DNA of 64,000 nt from Pseudomonas entomophila (GCF_029193575.1 NZ_JARGCS010000010.1:62001-126000); one strand, 5' to 3'. Counted from the stretch's first letter, positions 17,099 to 25,397 are shown. Translations and numbers: made by a program. The notes: generated from the letters alone by a model not told the origin.

Positions 17099-18088
17099 AT
17101 GAGCTTCGTCAGCGTACAGAAACTGCAAAAAAGCTACGCCGGCAGCCCGGTGTTCCACGACATCGACTGCGAGATCGAGCGCGGCGAGTTCGTCACCCTG
17201 CTCGGCCCATCGGGCTGCGGCAAATCCACCCTGCTGCGTTGCATCGCCGGCCTGACCCCGGTGGACAGCGGGCGGATTCTCCTCGACGGCCAGGACCTGG
17301 TGCCGCTGAGCCCGCAGAAGCGCGGGATCGGCATGGTGTTCCAGAGCTACGCGTTGTTCCCCAACATGACCGTGGAACAGAACGTCGCCTTCGGCCTGCG
17401 CATGCAGAAGATCAAGGCCGACGAAAGCCAGGTGCGCGTGCGCGAGGCCCTGGAACTGGTGGAACTGGGCAACTTCGCCGGGCGCTACCCACACCAGCTG
17501 TCCGGCGGCCAGTGCCAACGCGTGGCCCTGGCCCGGTCGCTGGTCACCCGCCCGCGCCTGCTGCTGCTCGACGAACCGCTGTCTGCGCTGGATGCGCGCA
17601 TCAGGAAGCACCTGCGCGAGCAGATCCGCGCGATCCAGCGCGAGCTGGGGCTGACCACCATCTTCGTCACCCACGACCAGGAAGAGGCGCTGACCATGTC
17701 GGACCGCATCGTCCTGATGAACCAGGGGCGCATCGTCCAGAGCGGCGATGCCGAAACCCTCTACACCGCGCCGGTGGACGTGTTCGCCGCCGGCTTCATC
17801 GGCAACTACAACCTGCTCGACCCCGACAGTGCCAGCCGCCTGCTGCAACGCCCGGTGAGCGGTCGCCTGGCGATCCGCCCGGAGTCGATCACCCTGAGCC
17901 TGCATGGCGAGCTGGACGGCCAGGTGCGCAGCCACAGCCTGCTGGGCAACGTCATTCGCTACCGTGTCGAGGCCCGGGGCGTGGAGCTGGTGGTGGACGT
18001 GCTCAACCGCTCGTCCGCCGACCTGCACCCGGACGGGCAGCGGGTATCCTTGTCGATCGACCCCACGGCGCTACGGGAAGTGGCCTAA
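17099..18088 (+). CDS. ABC transporter ATP-binding protein
   Basis: A 329-residue ATPase. Walker A GPSGCGKST is at residues 36-44, the Q-loop is in VFQSYALFPN, the signature LSGGQCQR is near 137, Walker B LLLLDEP near 158, and the switch His is in FVTHDQ near 192. The C-terminal 90 residues form a TOBE-like regulatory domain (RPESITLSLHGELDG). It energises uptake through the two adjacent permeases. The architecture matches the CysA/PotA/FbpC group. ATG begins one base after the permease stop. No defects. Confidence 0.92.
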   Translation: MSFVSVQKLQKSYAGSPVFHDIDCEIERGEFVTLLGPSGCGKSTLLRCIAGLTPVDSGRILLDGQDLVPLSPQKRGIGMVFQSYALFPNMTVEQNVAFGLRMQKIKADESQVRVREALELVELGNFAGRYPHQLSGGQCQRVALARSLVTRPRLLLLDEPLSALDARIRKHLREQIRAIQRELGLTTIFVTHDQEEALTMSDRIVLMNQGRIVQSGDAETLYTAPVDVFAAGFIGNYNLLDPDSASRLLQRPVSGRLAIRPESITLSLHGELDGQVRSHSLLGNVIRYRVEARGVELVVDVLNRSSADLHPDGQRVSLSIDPTALREVA

Positions 18089-18103
18089 GGAGCAATTGCA
18101 ATC

Positions 18104-18757
18104 ATGGCACTGGCGATCTTCGATCTGGACGAAACCCTGATCCACGGCGACTGCGCGTCGTTGTGGAGCGAGCAGATGGCCCGACTGGGCTGGGTCGACG
18201 GCAAGGACTTCCTGCGCCGCGACCACGAACTGATGGAGGCCTACGGCAAGGGTCATCTGCGCATGGAGGACTACATGGCCTTCAGCCTGGAGCCGATTGC
18301 CGGGCGCACGCTGGAAGAGGTGGAGCACCTGGTGGAGCCGTGGGTGGAAGAGGTGATCGAGCCGATCATCTATGGCGACGCCTGCCACTGCATCGCCGAG
18401 CACCGCAAGCGCGGCGACCGCATTCTGATCATCTCCGCCTCAGGCACTCACTTGGTCGGCCCGATCGCCGCGCGGTTGGGCGTGGACGAGTACCTGGCGA
18501 TCGAACTGGAGGCCCTGAACGGGGTGTACACCGGCAGGACACACGGCGTGCTGACCTACCGTGAGGGCAAGATCAGCCGGCTGCTGGAGTGGCTGGACCA
18601 GGAGCAGGAAAACCTGGAGGGGGCGAGTTTCTATTCCGACTCGCGCAATGACTTGCCGTTGTTGCTGAAGGTGGACCATCCGTTCGTGGTGAACCCGGAC
18701 GCGGTGTTGCGCGAGCATGCGCAGACCAATGGGTGGCCCGTTCTGAGTTGGAGCTGA
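18104..18757 (+). CDS. HAD-IB family phosphatase
   Basis: A 217-residue haloacid-dehalogenase-type hydrolase of subfamily IB (SerB/phosphoserine phosphatase-like). Motif I FDLDETL has Asp7 and Asp9, motif II is IISASGTH (about 109-116), and motifs III/IV are a Lys near 152 and YSDSRNDLPLL (about 175-185). It is complete and probably removes phosphate from a small molecule in the cytoplasm. AAGGAG precedes ATG at 18104. It is the last gene of the ABC operon, 15 bases after the ATPase, suggesting that it acts on the product of the imported compound. The real substrate is unknown. Confidence 0.85.
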   Translation: MALAIFDLDETLIHGDCASLWSEQMARLGWVDGKDFLRRDHELMEAYGKGHLRMEDYMAFSLEPIAGRTLEEVEHLVEPWVEEVIEPIIYGDACHCIAEHRKRGDRILIISASGTHLVGPIAARLGVDEYLAIELEALNGVYTGRTHGVLTYREGKISRLLEWLDQEQENLEGASFYSDSRNDLPLLLKVDHPFVVNPDAVLREHAQTNGWPVLSWS

Positions 18758-18759
18758 AG

Positions 18760-18827
18760 CCCTCATCGCGGAGCAAGCCCGCTCCCACAGGGGCCTGCGG
18801 GAGCGGGCTTGCCCCGCGATAGCGTCG
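18760..18827. repeat. REP pair (BIME)
   Basis: Inverted REPs CTCATCGCGGAGCAAGCCCG and GAGCGGGCTTGCCCCGCGAT flank a short GC-rich centre between the convergent HAD and quinone oxidoreductase genes. Confidence 0.8.
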
Positions 18828-18834
18828 CTATGAA

Positions 18835-19797
18835 CTACACCAACGCCGGATCGATCACCACCACCAGCTTCCCCGACACCTGATTGCTGGCCAACTCCGC
18901 ATACGCCGCCTCGGCAAACTCAATCGGATAGGTGTCGACCAACTGCGCCGACAACCGCCCTTCGGCGAACAGCGGCCACACCTGCTGCCCCAGCTCACGC
19001 AGCAACTCGGCCTTGAACCCATCGTCACGGTTGCGCAGCGTCGACCCGGTGATCTCCAGGCGCTTGCCCAGCACCATCGCCAGGTCCAGCTCGACCTTGC
19101 GCCCGCCCATCAAGCCGATGATCACCCAGCGCCCATCACGCGCCAGCAGCTTGAGGTTCAGCTCGCCATAGCTGGCCCCGACCGGATCGAGGATCACATC
19201 GAACGGCCCAAGGCCCTCCAGTGCTTCCAGGTTCTGGTTGCGCACCGCGCCCCCGGCGGCGCCCAGGCCCTCGCAGTAGGCCAGGCGCTCGGGCGAGCCG
19301 ACGCTGACCCATACCGGGTTGCCGAATGCCTTGCACAGCTGGATCGCCGCCGAGCCCACGCCGCTGGCCCCAGCATGCACCAGCACCTTCTCGCCCGGCT
19401 TGAGGCCACCGAGCTGGAAGATGTTCAGCCAGGCCGTGGCGTACACCTCGGGAATGCCCGCCGCCTCGTGCAGGCTCAGGCCCTCGGGCACGGGCAGCAC
19501 GTGGCGGGCATCGACCACCACTTCCTCGGCCATGCCACCACCGGCCAGCAACGCGCAAACGCGGTCGCCCACACGCCAATCGGCACCGGCGCCGACCTCC
19601 TCGACGACCCCGGCGCACTCCAGCCCCAGGTACGGGCTGGCACCCGGTGGCGGCGGGTAGAGACCCGCGCGCTGCAACAGGTCGGCACGGTTCAACCCGG
19701 CCGCCGCCACGCGGATGCGCACCTGCCCCGCATCACAGGCCGGGCGCTCGGCCTCGACCCAGGCCACATGTCCGTCAACGCCTTGCAATGCCTTCAC
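18835..19797 (-). CDS. Zinc-free NAD(P)H quinone oxidoreductase (PIG3/QOR type)
   Basis: A 320-residue medium-chain dehydrogenase/reductase. The N-terminal catalytic domain has AGLNRADLLQRAGLYPPPPG (about residues 33-52) and LGLECAGVV. The nucleotide-binding domain has VHAGASGVGSAAIQL (about 140-154), and the C-terminal strand has SNQVSGKLVV. Structural and catalytic zinc ligands are absent, as in QOR/PIG3 proteins, which reduce quinones with NADPH. The start is GTG at 19797 with GGAGG six bases upstream. It is divergent from prc and monocistronic. The physiological acceptor is not known. Confidence 0.88.
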   Translation of the reverse strand: MKALQGVDGHVAWVEAERPACDAGQVRIRVAAAGLNRADLLQRAGLYPPPPGASPYLGLECAGVVEEVGAGADWRVGDRVCALLAGGGMAEEVVVDARHVLPVPEGLSLHEAAGIPEVYATAWLNIFQLGGLKPGEKVLVHAGASGVGSAAIQLCKAFGNPVWVSVGSPERLAYCEGLGAAGGAVRNQNLEALEGLGPFDVILDPVGASYGELNLKLLARDGRWVIIGLMGGRKVELDLAMVLGKRLEITGSTLRNRDDGFKAELLRELGQQVWPLFAEGRLSAQLVDTYPIEFAEAAYAELASNQVSGKLVVVIDPALV

Positions 19798-19824
19798 AGT
19801 GCCTCCATAGTTGAGTCATGACTG

Positions 19825-19855
19825 AGCCCGGGGACGCCATGTCCCGGGCTTTTTG
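19825..19855 (+). terminator. Terminator-like hairpin between qor-like gene and prc
   Basis: AGCCCGGGGAC and GTCCCGGGCT form a GC-rich stem around GCCAT, and TTTTT follows. It lies in the gap between two divergent genes, upstream of the prc start, so it may attenuate prc if the promoter lies before it, or insulate the two promoters. Confidence 0.5.
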
Positions 19856-19904
19856 CAGTATTTGTCCGGCTCCATGGAACCGGCGAAGGAAAAGACGGCC
19901 TACT

Positions 19905-22019
19905 ATGCGTGATCAATTGCCTCCACGTCGAATCAGCATGAAGCATTTCCTCCCCAGCTCTGCCCTCGCGTTGATGATCGGCCTGGGCAGCCTCGCGCTC
20001 GGTGGCAATGCGGCCGCCGCCAACAAGTGGGACAGCCTGCAGCCGGACCGCGACGAAATCGTCGCCAGCCTCAACGTGGTCGAGCTGCTCAAGCGCCACC
20101 ACTACAGCAAGCCGCCTCTGGACGATGCCCGCTCGGTCATCATCTACGACAGCTACATCAAGCTGCTCGACCCGGCCCGCAGCTACTTCACCGCGGCCGA
20201 CATCGCCCAGTTCGACAAGTGGAAGACCCAGTTCGACGACTTCTTGAAAAGCGGTAACCTCGACCCCGGCTTCACCATCTACAAGCGCTACCTCGACCGC
20301 GTGAAGTCACGCCTGGACTTCGCCCTGGCGGAACTCGCCAAGGGTGCCGACAAGATCGACTTCACCGCCAAGGAAACCCTGCTGGTCGACCGCAAGGATG
20401 CCCCTTGGGCGAAGAACGAGGCCGAACTCGACGACCTGTGGCGCAAGCGCGTCAAGGACGAGGTGCTGCGCCAGAAGATCGCCGGCAAGGACCCCAAGCA
20501 GATCCAGGAAACCCTGACCAAGCGCTACAAGAACCAGCTGGCGCGCCTGGACCAGACCCGCGCCGAGGACATCTTCCAGGCCTACATCAATACCTTCGCC
20601 CAGTCCTACGACCCGCACACCAACTACCTGTCGCCGGACAACGCGGAAAACTTCGACATCAACATGAGCCTGTCGCTCGAAGGCATCGGCGCGGTGCTGC
20701 AAAGCGACAACGACCAGGTCAAGATCGTGCGCCTGGTGCCGGCGGGCCCTGCGGCCAAGACCAAGCAGGTGGCCCCGGCCGACAAGATCATCGGCGTGGC
20801 CCAGGGCGACAAGGAAATGGTCGACGTGGTCGGCTGGCGCCTGGACGAAGTGGTCAAGCTGATCCGCGGCCCGAAAGGCTCGGTGGTGCGCCTGGAGGTG
20901 ATCCCGGCGAGCAACGCGCCGAACGACCAGACCAGCAAGGTGGTGTCGATCACCCGCGAGGCGGTCAAGCTCGAAGAGCAGGCGGCGAAGAAGTCGGTGC
21001 TCAAGCTCAAGCAGGATGGCCGTGACTACAAGCTGGGGATCATCGAGATCCCGGCCTTCTACCTCGACTTCAAGGCCTACCGTGCCGGTGACCCCGAGTA
21101 CAAGAGCACCACGCGCGACGTGAAGAAGCTGCTCACCGAACTGCAGAAGGAGAAGGTCGACGGCGTGGTCATCGACCTGCGCAACAATGGCGGCGGCTCC
21201 TTGCAGGAAGCCACCGAGCTGACCAGCCTGTTCATCGAGAAAGGCCCCACGGTGCTGGTGCGCAACAGCGACGGCCGCGTCGACGTACTCGAGGACGAGA
21301 ACCCCGGCGTCTTCTACAAGGGCCCGTTGGCGCTGCTGGTCAACCGCCTCTCTGCTTCAGCCTCGGAGATCTTCGCCGGCGCCATGCAGGACTACCACCG
21401 CGCGCTGATCATCGGTGGCCAGACCTTCGGCAAGGGCACCGTACAGACCATCCAGCCGCTCAACCACGGTGAGCTGAAGCTGACCCTGGCCAAGTTCTAC
21501 CGCGTCTCCGGGCAGAGCACCCAACACCAGGGCGTGCTGCCGGACATCGACTACCCGTCGATCATCGACACCAAGGAAATCGGCGAGAGCGCCCTGCCCG
21601 AGGCCATGCCGTGGGACACCATCCGCCCGGTAGTCAAGCCTGTGGCCGACCCGTTCAAGCCGTTCCTGGCCCAGCTCAAGGCACGCCACGACGCGCGCAG
21701 CGACAAGGACCCGGAGTTCGTCTACATCCGCGACCGCCTGGCCCTGACCCAGAAGCTGATGAACGAGAAGACCGTCAGCCTCAACGAACAGGACCGTCGC
21801 GCCCGTCACGACGAGATCGAGGCCAAGCAACTGGCGCTTGAGAACGTGCGGCGCAAGGCCAAGGGCGAAGAGCCACTCAAGGAATTGAAGAAGGAAGACG
21901 AGGACGCCCTGCCCGCCGAGCCGGACGATACCAAGCCAGAAGACGACGCCTACCTGTCCGAGACCGGTCGCATCCTGCTCGACTACCTGAGCCTGAGTTC
22001 GTCGGTGGCCAAGCACTGA
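19905..22019 (+). CDS. prc: Carboxy-terminal processing (tail-specific) protease Prc
   Basis: A 704-residue periplasmic serine protease of the S41 family, which degrades proteins by their C-termini and trims envelope enzymes such as peptidoglycan hydrolases and PBP3. A signal peptide precedes AANKW. The N-terminal helical domain, a PDZ domain (about residues 260-345, SLEGIGAVL onwards) and the S41 core follow. The catalytic set reads as Ser485 in SASASEIF, Asp496 and Lys510 in FGKGTVQ, the spacing of E. coli Prc. ATG at 19905 is preferred because GAAGGA precedes it, but ATG at 19938 (MKHFLPSS) also leaves a full signal peptide. An intrinsic terminator follows. Confidence 0.93.
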   Translation: MRDQLPPRRISMKHFLPSSALALMIGLGSLALGGNAAAANKWDSLQPDRDEIVASLNVVELLKRHHYSKPPLDDARSVIIYDSYIKLLDPARSYFTAADIAQFDKWKTQFDDFLKSGNLDPGFTIYKRYLDRVKSRLDFALAELAKGADKIDFTAKETLLVDRKDAPWAKNEAELDDLWRKRVKDEVLRQKIAGKDPKQIQETLTKRYKNQLARLDQTRAEDIFQAYINTFAQSYDPHTNYLSPDNAENFDINMSLSLEGIGAVLQSDNDQVKIVRLVPAGPAAKTKQVAPADKIIGVAQGDKEMVDVVGWRLDEVVKLIRGPKGSVVRLEVIPASNAPNDQTSKVVSITREAVKLEEQAAKKSVLKLKQDGRDYKLGIIEIPAFYLDFKAYRAGDPEYKSTTRDVKKLLTELQKEKVDGVVIDLRNNGGGSLQEATELTSLFIEKGPTVLVRNSDGRVDVLEDENPGVFYKGPLALLVNRLSASASEIFAGAMQDYHRALIIGGQTFGKGTVQTIQPLNHGELKLTLAKFYRVSGQSTQHQGVLPDIDYPSIIDTKEIGESALPEAMPWDTIRPVVKPVADPFKPFLAQLKARHDARSDKDPEFVYIRDRLALTQKLMNEKTVSLNEQDRRARHDEIEAKQLALENVRRKAKGEEPLKELKKEDEDALPAEPDDTKPEDDAYLSETGRILLDYLSLSSSVAKH

Positions 22020-22083
22020 AAAAGTGATGGCAGAATAGTGTGACCTGTCATTAAACAGTCATTGGACTGTCGTGAAATAGAAG

Positions 22084-22117
22084 GGCCGGACGCGCAAGCG
22101 CCCGGCCTTTTCTTTTT
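22084..22117 (+). terminator. Rho-independent terminator of prc
   Basis: GGCCGGACGC and GCGCCCGGCC form a stem with one mismatch around a GCAA loop (22084-22107), followed by TTTTCTTTTT. It ends 14 bases before the EAL gene start. Confidence 0.88.
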
Positions 22118-22130
22118 CAGGAAGCAGGCC

Positions 22131-23894
22131 ATGACCGTCACCGAACAGCTCAGCGCATTGAGCGCCATCTTGGCTCAACGTAGCGTCCACAGCCTGTTCC
22201 AACCGATCATCTGCCTGACCCAGCGGCGCATCCTCGGCTACGAGGCGCTCAGCCGCGGGCCCTCCAACAGCCCGTTGCACTCGCCCCTGAACCTGTTCGC
22301 CATCGCCCGCCAGGCCGGGCGCCTGAGCGAGCTGGAGGTGCTGTGCCGCGAGAGCGCTTGCCGACGGTTCAGCGAGCTGGGGCTGGAGGGCAAGCTGTTC
22401 CTCAACGTCTCCCCCGAATCCCTGCTCGAACCCCACTACCCTTCCGGGCGCACCTTGCAGATGCTCGAACAGGTCGGGCTGTCGCCCAGCCGGGTGGTCA
22501 TCGAGCTGACCGAGCAGACACCCACCGACGATTTCCAACTGCTGTCCAACGCCCTGCACCACTACCGCGACATGGGTTTTTCCATCGCCCTGGACGACCT
22601 TGGTGCTGGCTACTCCAGCCTGCGCCTGTGGTCGGAGCTGCGCCCGGACTACGTGAAGATCGACCGCCACTTCATCGACGGCATCCACCAGGACCCGCTC
22701 AAGCGCGAGTTCGTCGGCTCCATCCTGCAGATCGCCCGCGCTTCGCGCGCCCAGGTGATCGCCGAAGGCATCGAGCTGAGCGAGGAATTGTCAGTGCTCA
22801 GCGAGATGGGCGTCGACCTGCTGCAGGGTTACCTGCTGGGCCGCCCGCAGGAGTTTCCGCCACGCGAGGGCCTGACCCTGCTGCCGCAGCCCCCGGGCCA
22901 GGCACTGCCGGCGGGCGAGGACGGCGGCGACCTGGCCGCGCTGCTGATCGAGCAGCCCGCGGTGCCGCTGGGCACCGCCACCCAGCAGGTGCTCGACGCC
23001 TTCCGCCGCCAGGCCAACCTCAACTCGCTGGCGGTGCTCGACGACCACGGTAAGCCCTGCGGCATCGTGCACCGGCACTCGCTGTCCGATGCGCTGCTCA
23101 AGCCGTTCGGCACCGACCTGTTCGCGCGCAAACCGATCAGCCGGCTGATGAGCGAGGACTTCCTCGCAGTGGAGCGCGGCCAGTCCTTGCAGCAGGTCAG
23201 CCGCCTGCTCACCAGCCGCGCCCGGCAGCGTATCGAGGAAGATTTCATCATCACCCAAGGCGGGCGCTACCGGGGCATGGGCCGGGTGATCGACGTGCTT
23301 AAGCTGATCACCGAACAGAAGATCCAGCAGGCCCGCTACGCCAACCCGCTGACCCTGCTGCCGGGCAACGTGCCGATCCAGCAATGCCTGGCGCGCCTGC
23401 TGGAGCAGCGGCGAGACGCAGCGGTGTGCTACGTGGACATCGACAGTTTCAAGCCCTTCAACGACCTCTACGGCTATGCCCGTGGCGACGAGGTGCTGCT
23501 GTGCCTGGCGCAGTGCCTGGGCGAATGCATCGACCCGACGCGGGATTTCGTCGGCCATATCGGCGGTGACGACTTCATGCTGGTGATCGGCTCGGCGGAC
23601 TGGCAGGAGCGTCTGCACGGCTTGATCGAGGCATTCCTGGAGCAGTGCCGACGCTTCTACCGTGCCGAGCACCTGGAGGCGGGGTGCTTCATCGCCCACA
23701 ACCGCCAGGGCCAGCGCGAGACGTTCCCGCTGCTGTCACTGTCGATTGGCGTGGTGTGGTTGTGTCGCGAGGCGTGCGACGGGCTGGATGCCGCGCAGCT
23801 GGCGGATTTGGCCTCGCAGGCCAAGCGTCAGGCCAAGGACACCGCCGGGCCGAGCCTGAGCCTGATCACGATGAGCGCCGAACACCCGCTGTAG
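22131..23894 (+). CDS. EAL-CBS-GGDEF cyclic di-GMP protein
   Basis: A 587-residue soluble protein in an unusual order: EAL domain (about residues 10-250), paired CBS domains (about 275-405), then GGDEF (about 420-585). EAL residues look intact (GYEALSRG, ELTEQTP, LDDLGAGYSSLRL, VKIDRHFIDG, AEGIE), predicting c-di-GMP phosphodiesterase activity. The cyclase site reads GGDDF (about 478-482) without an RxxD inhibitory site, so cyclase activity is possible but uncertain. CBS pairs commonly bind adenine nucleotides and may gate the activity. Start: ATG at 22131; a TTG farther upstream would run through the prc terminator. There is no membrane segment. Transcription must start very close to the gene, or read through from prc. 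Confidence 0.9.
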   Translation: MTVTEQLSALSAILAQRSVHSLFQPIICLTQRRILGYEALSRGPSNSPLHSPLNLFAIARQAGRLSELEVLCRESACRRFSELGLEGKLFLNVSPESLLEPHYPSGRTLQMLEQVGLSPSRVVIELTEQTPTDDFQLLSNALHHYRDMGFSIALDDLGAGYSSLRLWSELRPDYVKIDRHFIDGIHQDPLKREFVGSILQIARASRAQVIAEGIELSEELSVLSEMGVDLLQGYLLGRPQEFPPREGLTLLPQPPGQALPAGEDGGDLAALLIEQPAVPLGTATQQVLDAFRRQANLNSLAVLDDHGKPCGIVHRHSLSDALLKPFGTDLFARKPISRLMSEDFLAVERGQSLQQVSRLLTSRARQRIEEDFIITQGGRYRGMGRVIDVLKLITEQKIQQARYANPLTLLPGNVPIQQCLARLLEQRRDAAVCYVDIDSFKPFNDLYGYARGDEVLLCLAQCLGECIDPTRDFVGHIGGDDFMLVIGSADWQERLHGLIEAFLEQCRRFYRAEHLEAGCFIAHNRQGQRETFPLLSLSIGVVWLCREACDGLDAAQLADLASQAKRQAKDTAGPSLSLITMSAEHPL

Positions 23895-23908
23895 GAGCGC
23901 GTCGCCGC

Positions 23909-24283
23909 TCAGCTGGCGACTTCTTCGGGGTAGCTGTACTCGAACACCCGCACCACCTCCGAGGCATGCCAAGAGGCCGCCTCCAGGCCATCCACCGGCC
24001 CGGAGAAGCGCCCCAGGCGCTCGACGCACTCGAAGAACCCGGTGCGCGGCAGGCGGCTGGCGCCCTGGCTGATCACCAGCGAACTGCGCAGCGGCTGCTC
24101 GGCGCGCGCATCGAGTACCGCCAGGTACTCCAGCGCGGCGGTCAGGGTCTGCATGGCGGGGCTTGGCAGTTGCAGGCGCTCCAGCAGCGCGCGGTAGGTC
24201 AGCAAGTGGCGTTGACGGCGGGCCAGGTCGAGCTCGCCCAGCAGGCTCTGCCAATGCTGACGGCTGATCCTGACCTGGCTCAT
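23909..24283 (-). CDS. Conserved-looking hypothetical protein coupled to an XRE regulator
   Basis: A 124-residue soluble, probably mostly helical protein, beginning MSQVRISRQHWQSLLGEL. It is rich in Leu, Arg and Glu and has no membrane segment. I do not recognise its family. Its ATG overlaps the stop of the upstream XRE gene (ATGA), so the two are translationally coupled. By position it could be the effector partner or a toxin-like protein of a two-gene module, but nothing in the sequence shows nuclease, kinase or ADP-ribosyl motifs. It is convergent with the EAL gene, only 14 bases away. Confidence 0.65.
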   Translation of the reverse strand: MSQVRISRQHWQSLLGELDLARRQRHLLTYRALLERLQLPSPAMQTLTAALEYLAVLDARAEQPLRSSLVISQGASRLPRTGFFECVERLGRFSGPVDGLEAASWHASEVVRVFEYSYPEEVAS

Positions 24284-24627
24284 GAGGGCTCGCTCCAGCC
24301 AGCGATGCCCAGGTGCCAGGCCAGGCTGCGCAGGATCGCCGCGTCCGGCTGGCGTTCGCCGGCCTCGATCATCGCCAGGTACGCCGGGCTGATACCGACA
24401 TTGCGTGCCAGCGCCTCGGGGGCAAGGCCCTTGGCCAAGCGCAACTGCGCCAGCTCGCCCAAAGCAGGCAGGCTGGCGCGGGGTGGTGCGGCTTGCGGGG
24501 TACTGGCGGACGGGTCGTCGAACGTGGCGGGCGGTTGCCCCGCCGCCTGGAGCAGTGCCTGGTACTGCGCCCAGGGAACGACTGCGTACTCGGGCTGACC
24601 GTCCCGGCTGATGACCTGAATACCCAT
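24280..24627 (-). CDS. XRE-family regulator with Phd-like N-terminus
   Basis: A 115-residue DNA-binding protein. Residues 1-27 (ISRDGQPEYAVVPWAQYQAL) resemble the N-terminal segment of antitoxins of the Phd/YefM or XRE type. After a Pro/Ala-rich linker (about 30-50) comes a helix-turn-helix of the XRE class (about residues 55-105, with GLAPEALARNVGISPAYLAM and IEAGERQP). It is the first gene of a two-gene operon with the 124-residue unknown. Two perfect palindromes lie 17-55 bases upstream of its start, as expected for autoregulation. It may be the antitoxin or simply the repressor of the pair. Confidence 0.78.
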   Translation of the reverse strand: MGIQVISRDGQPEYAVVPWAQYQALLQAAGQPPATFDDPSASTPQAAPPRASLPALGELAQLRLAKGLAPEALARNVGISPAYLAMIEAGERQPDAAILRSLAWHLGIAGWSEPS

Positions 24628-24643
24628 ACGACCCCCTTACTTG

Positions 24644-24682
24644 GGATTACGGCATGTAATCCGTCGGCATAATGCTTATGCC
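24644..24682 (-). promoter_or_regulatory. Tandem palindromes upstream of the XRE gene
   Basis: GGATTAC and GTAATCC flank GGCAT at 24644-24662. GGCATAA and TTATGCC flank TGC at 24666-24682. Both are perfect 7-bp inverted repeats four bases apart, placed where the promoter of the XRE operon must lie. They are likely operators. Confidence 0.55.
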
Positions 24683-24725
24683 AATTATATTACCAAGCGC
24701 GGGCATCTGTGCAGTTCGGGCTTTC

Positions 24726-25166
24726 TCAAGGGGCACGCCTTTCCAGGCGCAACGCCTCGGGCGTGTCTGGCAGGCGCTCGACCACCCGCAGGCGCTCCGG
24801 TGCCTGGCCGTCCCGCCAGGCCTTGAAGCGCGCCAACTCGTCAGAGACGGTCTTGAGCACCCAGCCGAGCACGGCGATGTCGTCGAGAAAACCGACCCCC
24901 AGCAACCAATCGGGAATGGCATCCAAGGGGCTGACGAAGTACAGCAGGCCCGCGACGATGGTCACCAGCGCCTTCGGGCTCACCGCCCGGTACTCGCCAC
25001 GCCACCAGGCCAGGCACAGCGCCTGCAACAGGCGCACGTCCTCGCGCAGTTGGCCCAGCCGCGGGCCCTTGCGCGCCACGGCGAACAACAATGCCGGCAA
25101 GCGGCCACGACTGAGCAGGCGCTCGGCCAAGGGCAGGAAGCGGACGAAATTCCAGGGTGCGCTCAT
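24726..25166 (-). CDS. YkvA/DUF1232 family protein
   Basis: A 146-residue protein with the DUF1232 signature YFVSPLDAIPDWLLGVGFLD (about residues 76-95). This hydrophobic hairpin contains the SPxDxIPDxxPxxGxxDD-type motif. Family members are small, probably membrane-associated, and of unknown biochemical role. The start is ATG at 25164-25166 with GGAGG six bases upstream. An inverted pair of DnaA boxes lies 24-50 bases upstream of the start codon, in the likely promoter or leader. It is monocistronic. Confidence 0.8.
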   Translation of the reverse strand: MSAPWNFVRFLPLAERLLSRGRLPALLFAVARKGPRLGQLREDVRLLQALCLAWWRGEYRAVSPKALVTIVAGLLYFVSPLDAIPDWLLGVGFLDDIAVLGWVLKTVSDELARFKAWRDGQAPERLRVVERLPDTPEALRLERRAP

Positions 25167-25189
25167 GGAGCCTCCAGAAGAGCAGGAAG

Positions 25190-25216
25190 GTTATCCACAT
25201 TAATTGTGGATAACCT
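25190..25216. promoter_or_regulatory. Perfect inverted pair of DnaA boxes
   Basis: TTATCCACA (25192-25200) and TGTGGATAA (25206-25214) are both consensus DnaA boxes. They face each other across TTAAT, inside an 11-bp perfect inverted repeat (GG and CC extend the arms). The site lies just upstream of the YkvA-family gene. Nearby there is no origin-type cluster. Confidence 0.6.
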
Positions 25217-25397
25217 TGTGAACAGGGCGGCGTTTCCGGCGTCAGGTGCCCACGGGACAAGGGCCTCGCTTAGATCGGGCGTTTTTTACACAACCGTTTC
25301 ATATCGGCAAACGTTTTGCGACACAGCAGGCGCGCGCCCCGCCTTTGCTCCGACAGTGCGCGGCCACCAGGGTTCGCGTCAAGCCCCGCCGAAACGA

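Noticed and set aside
23909..24627. Calling the XRE pair a proven toxin-antitoxin system
   Set aside because: The second protein shows no known toxin motif; only gene order and palindromes support the idea.
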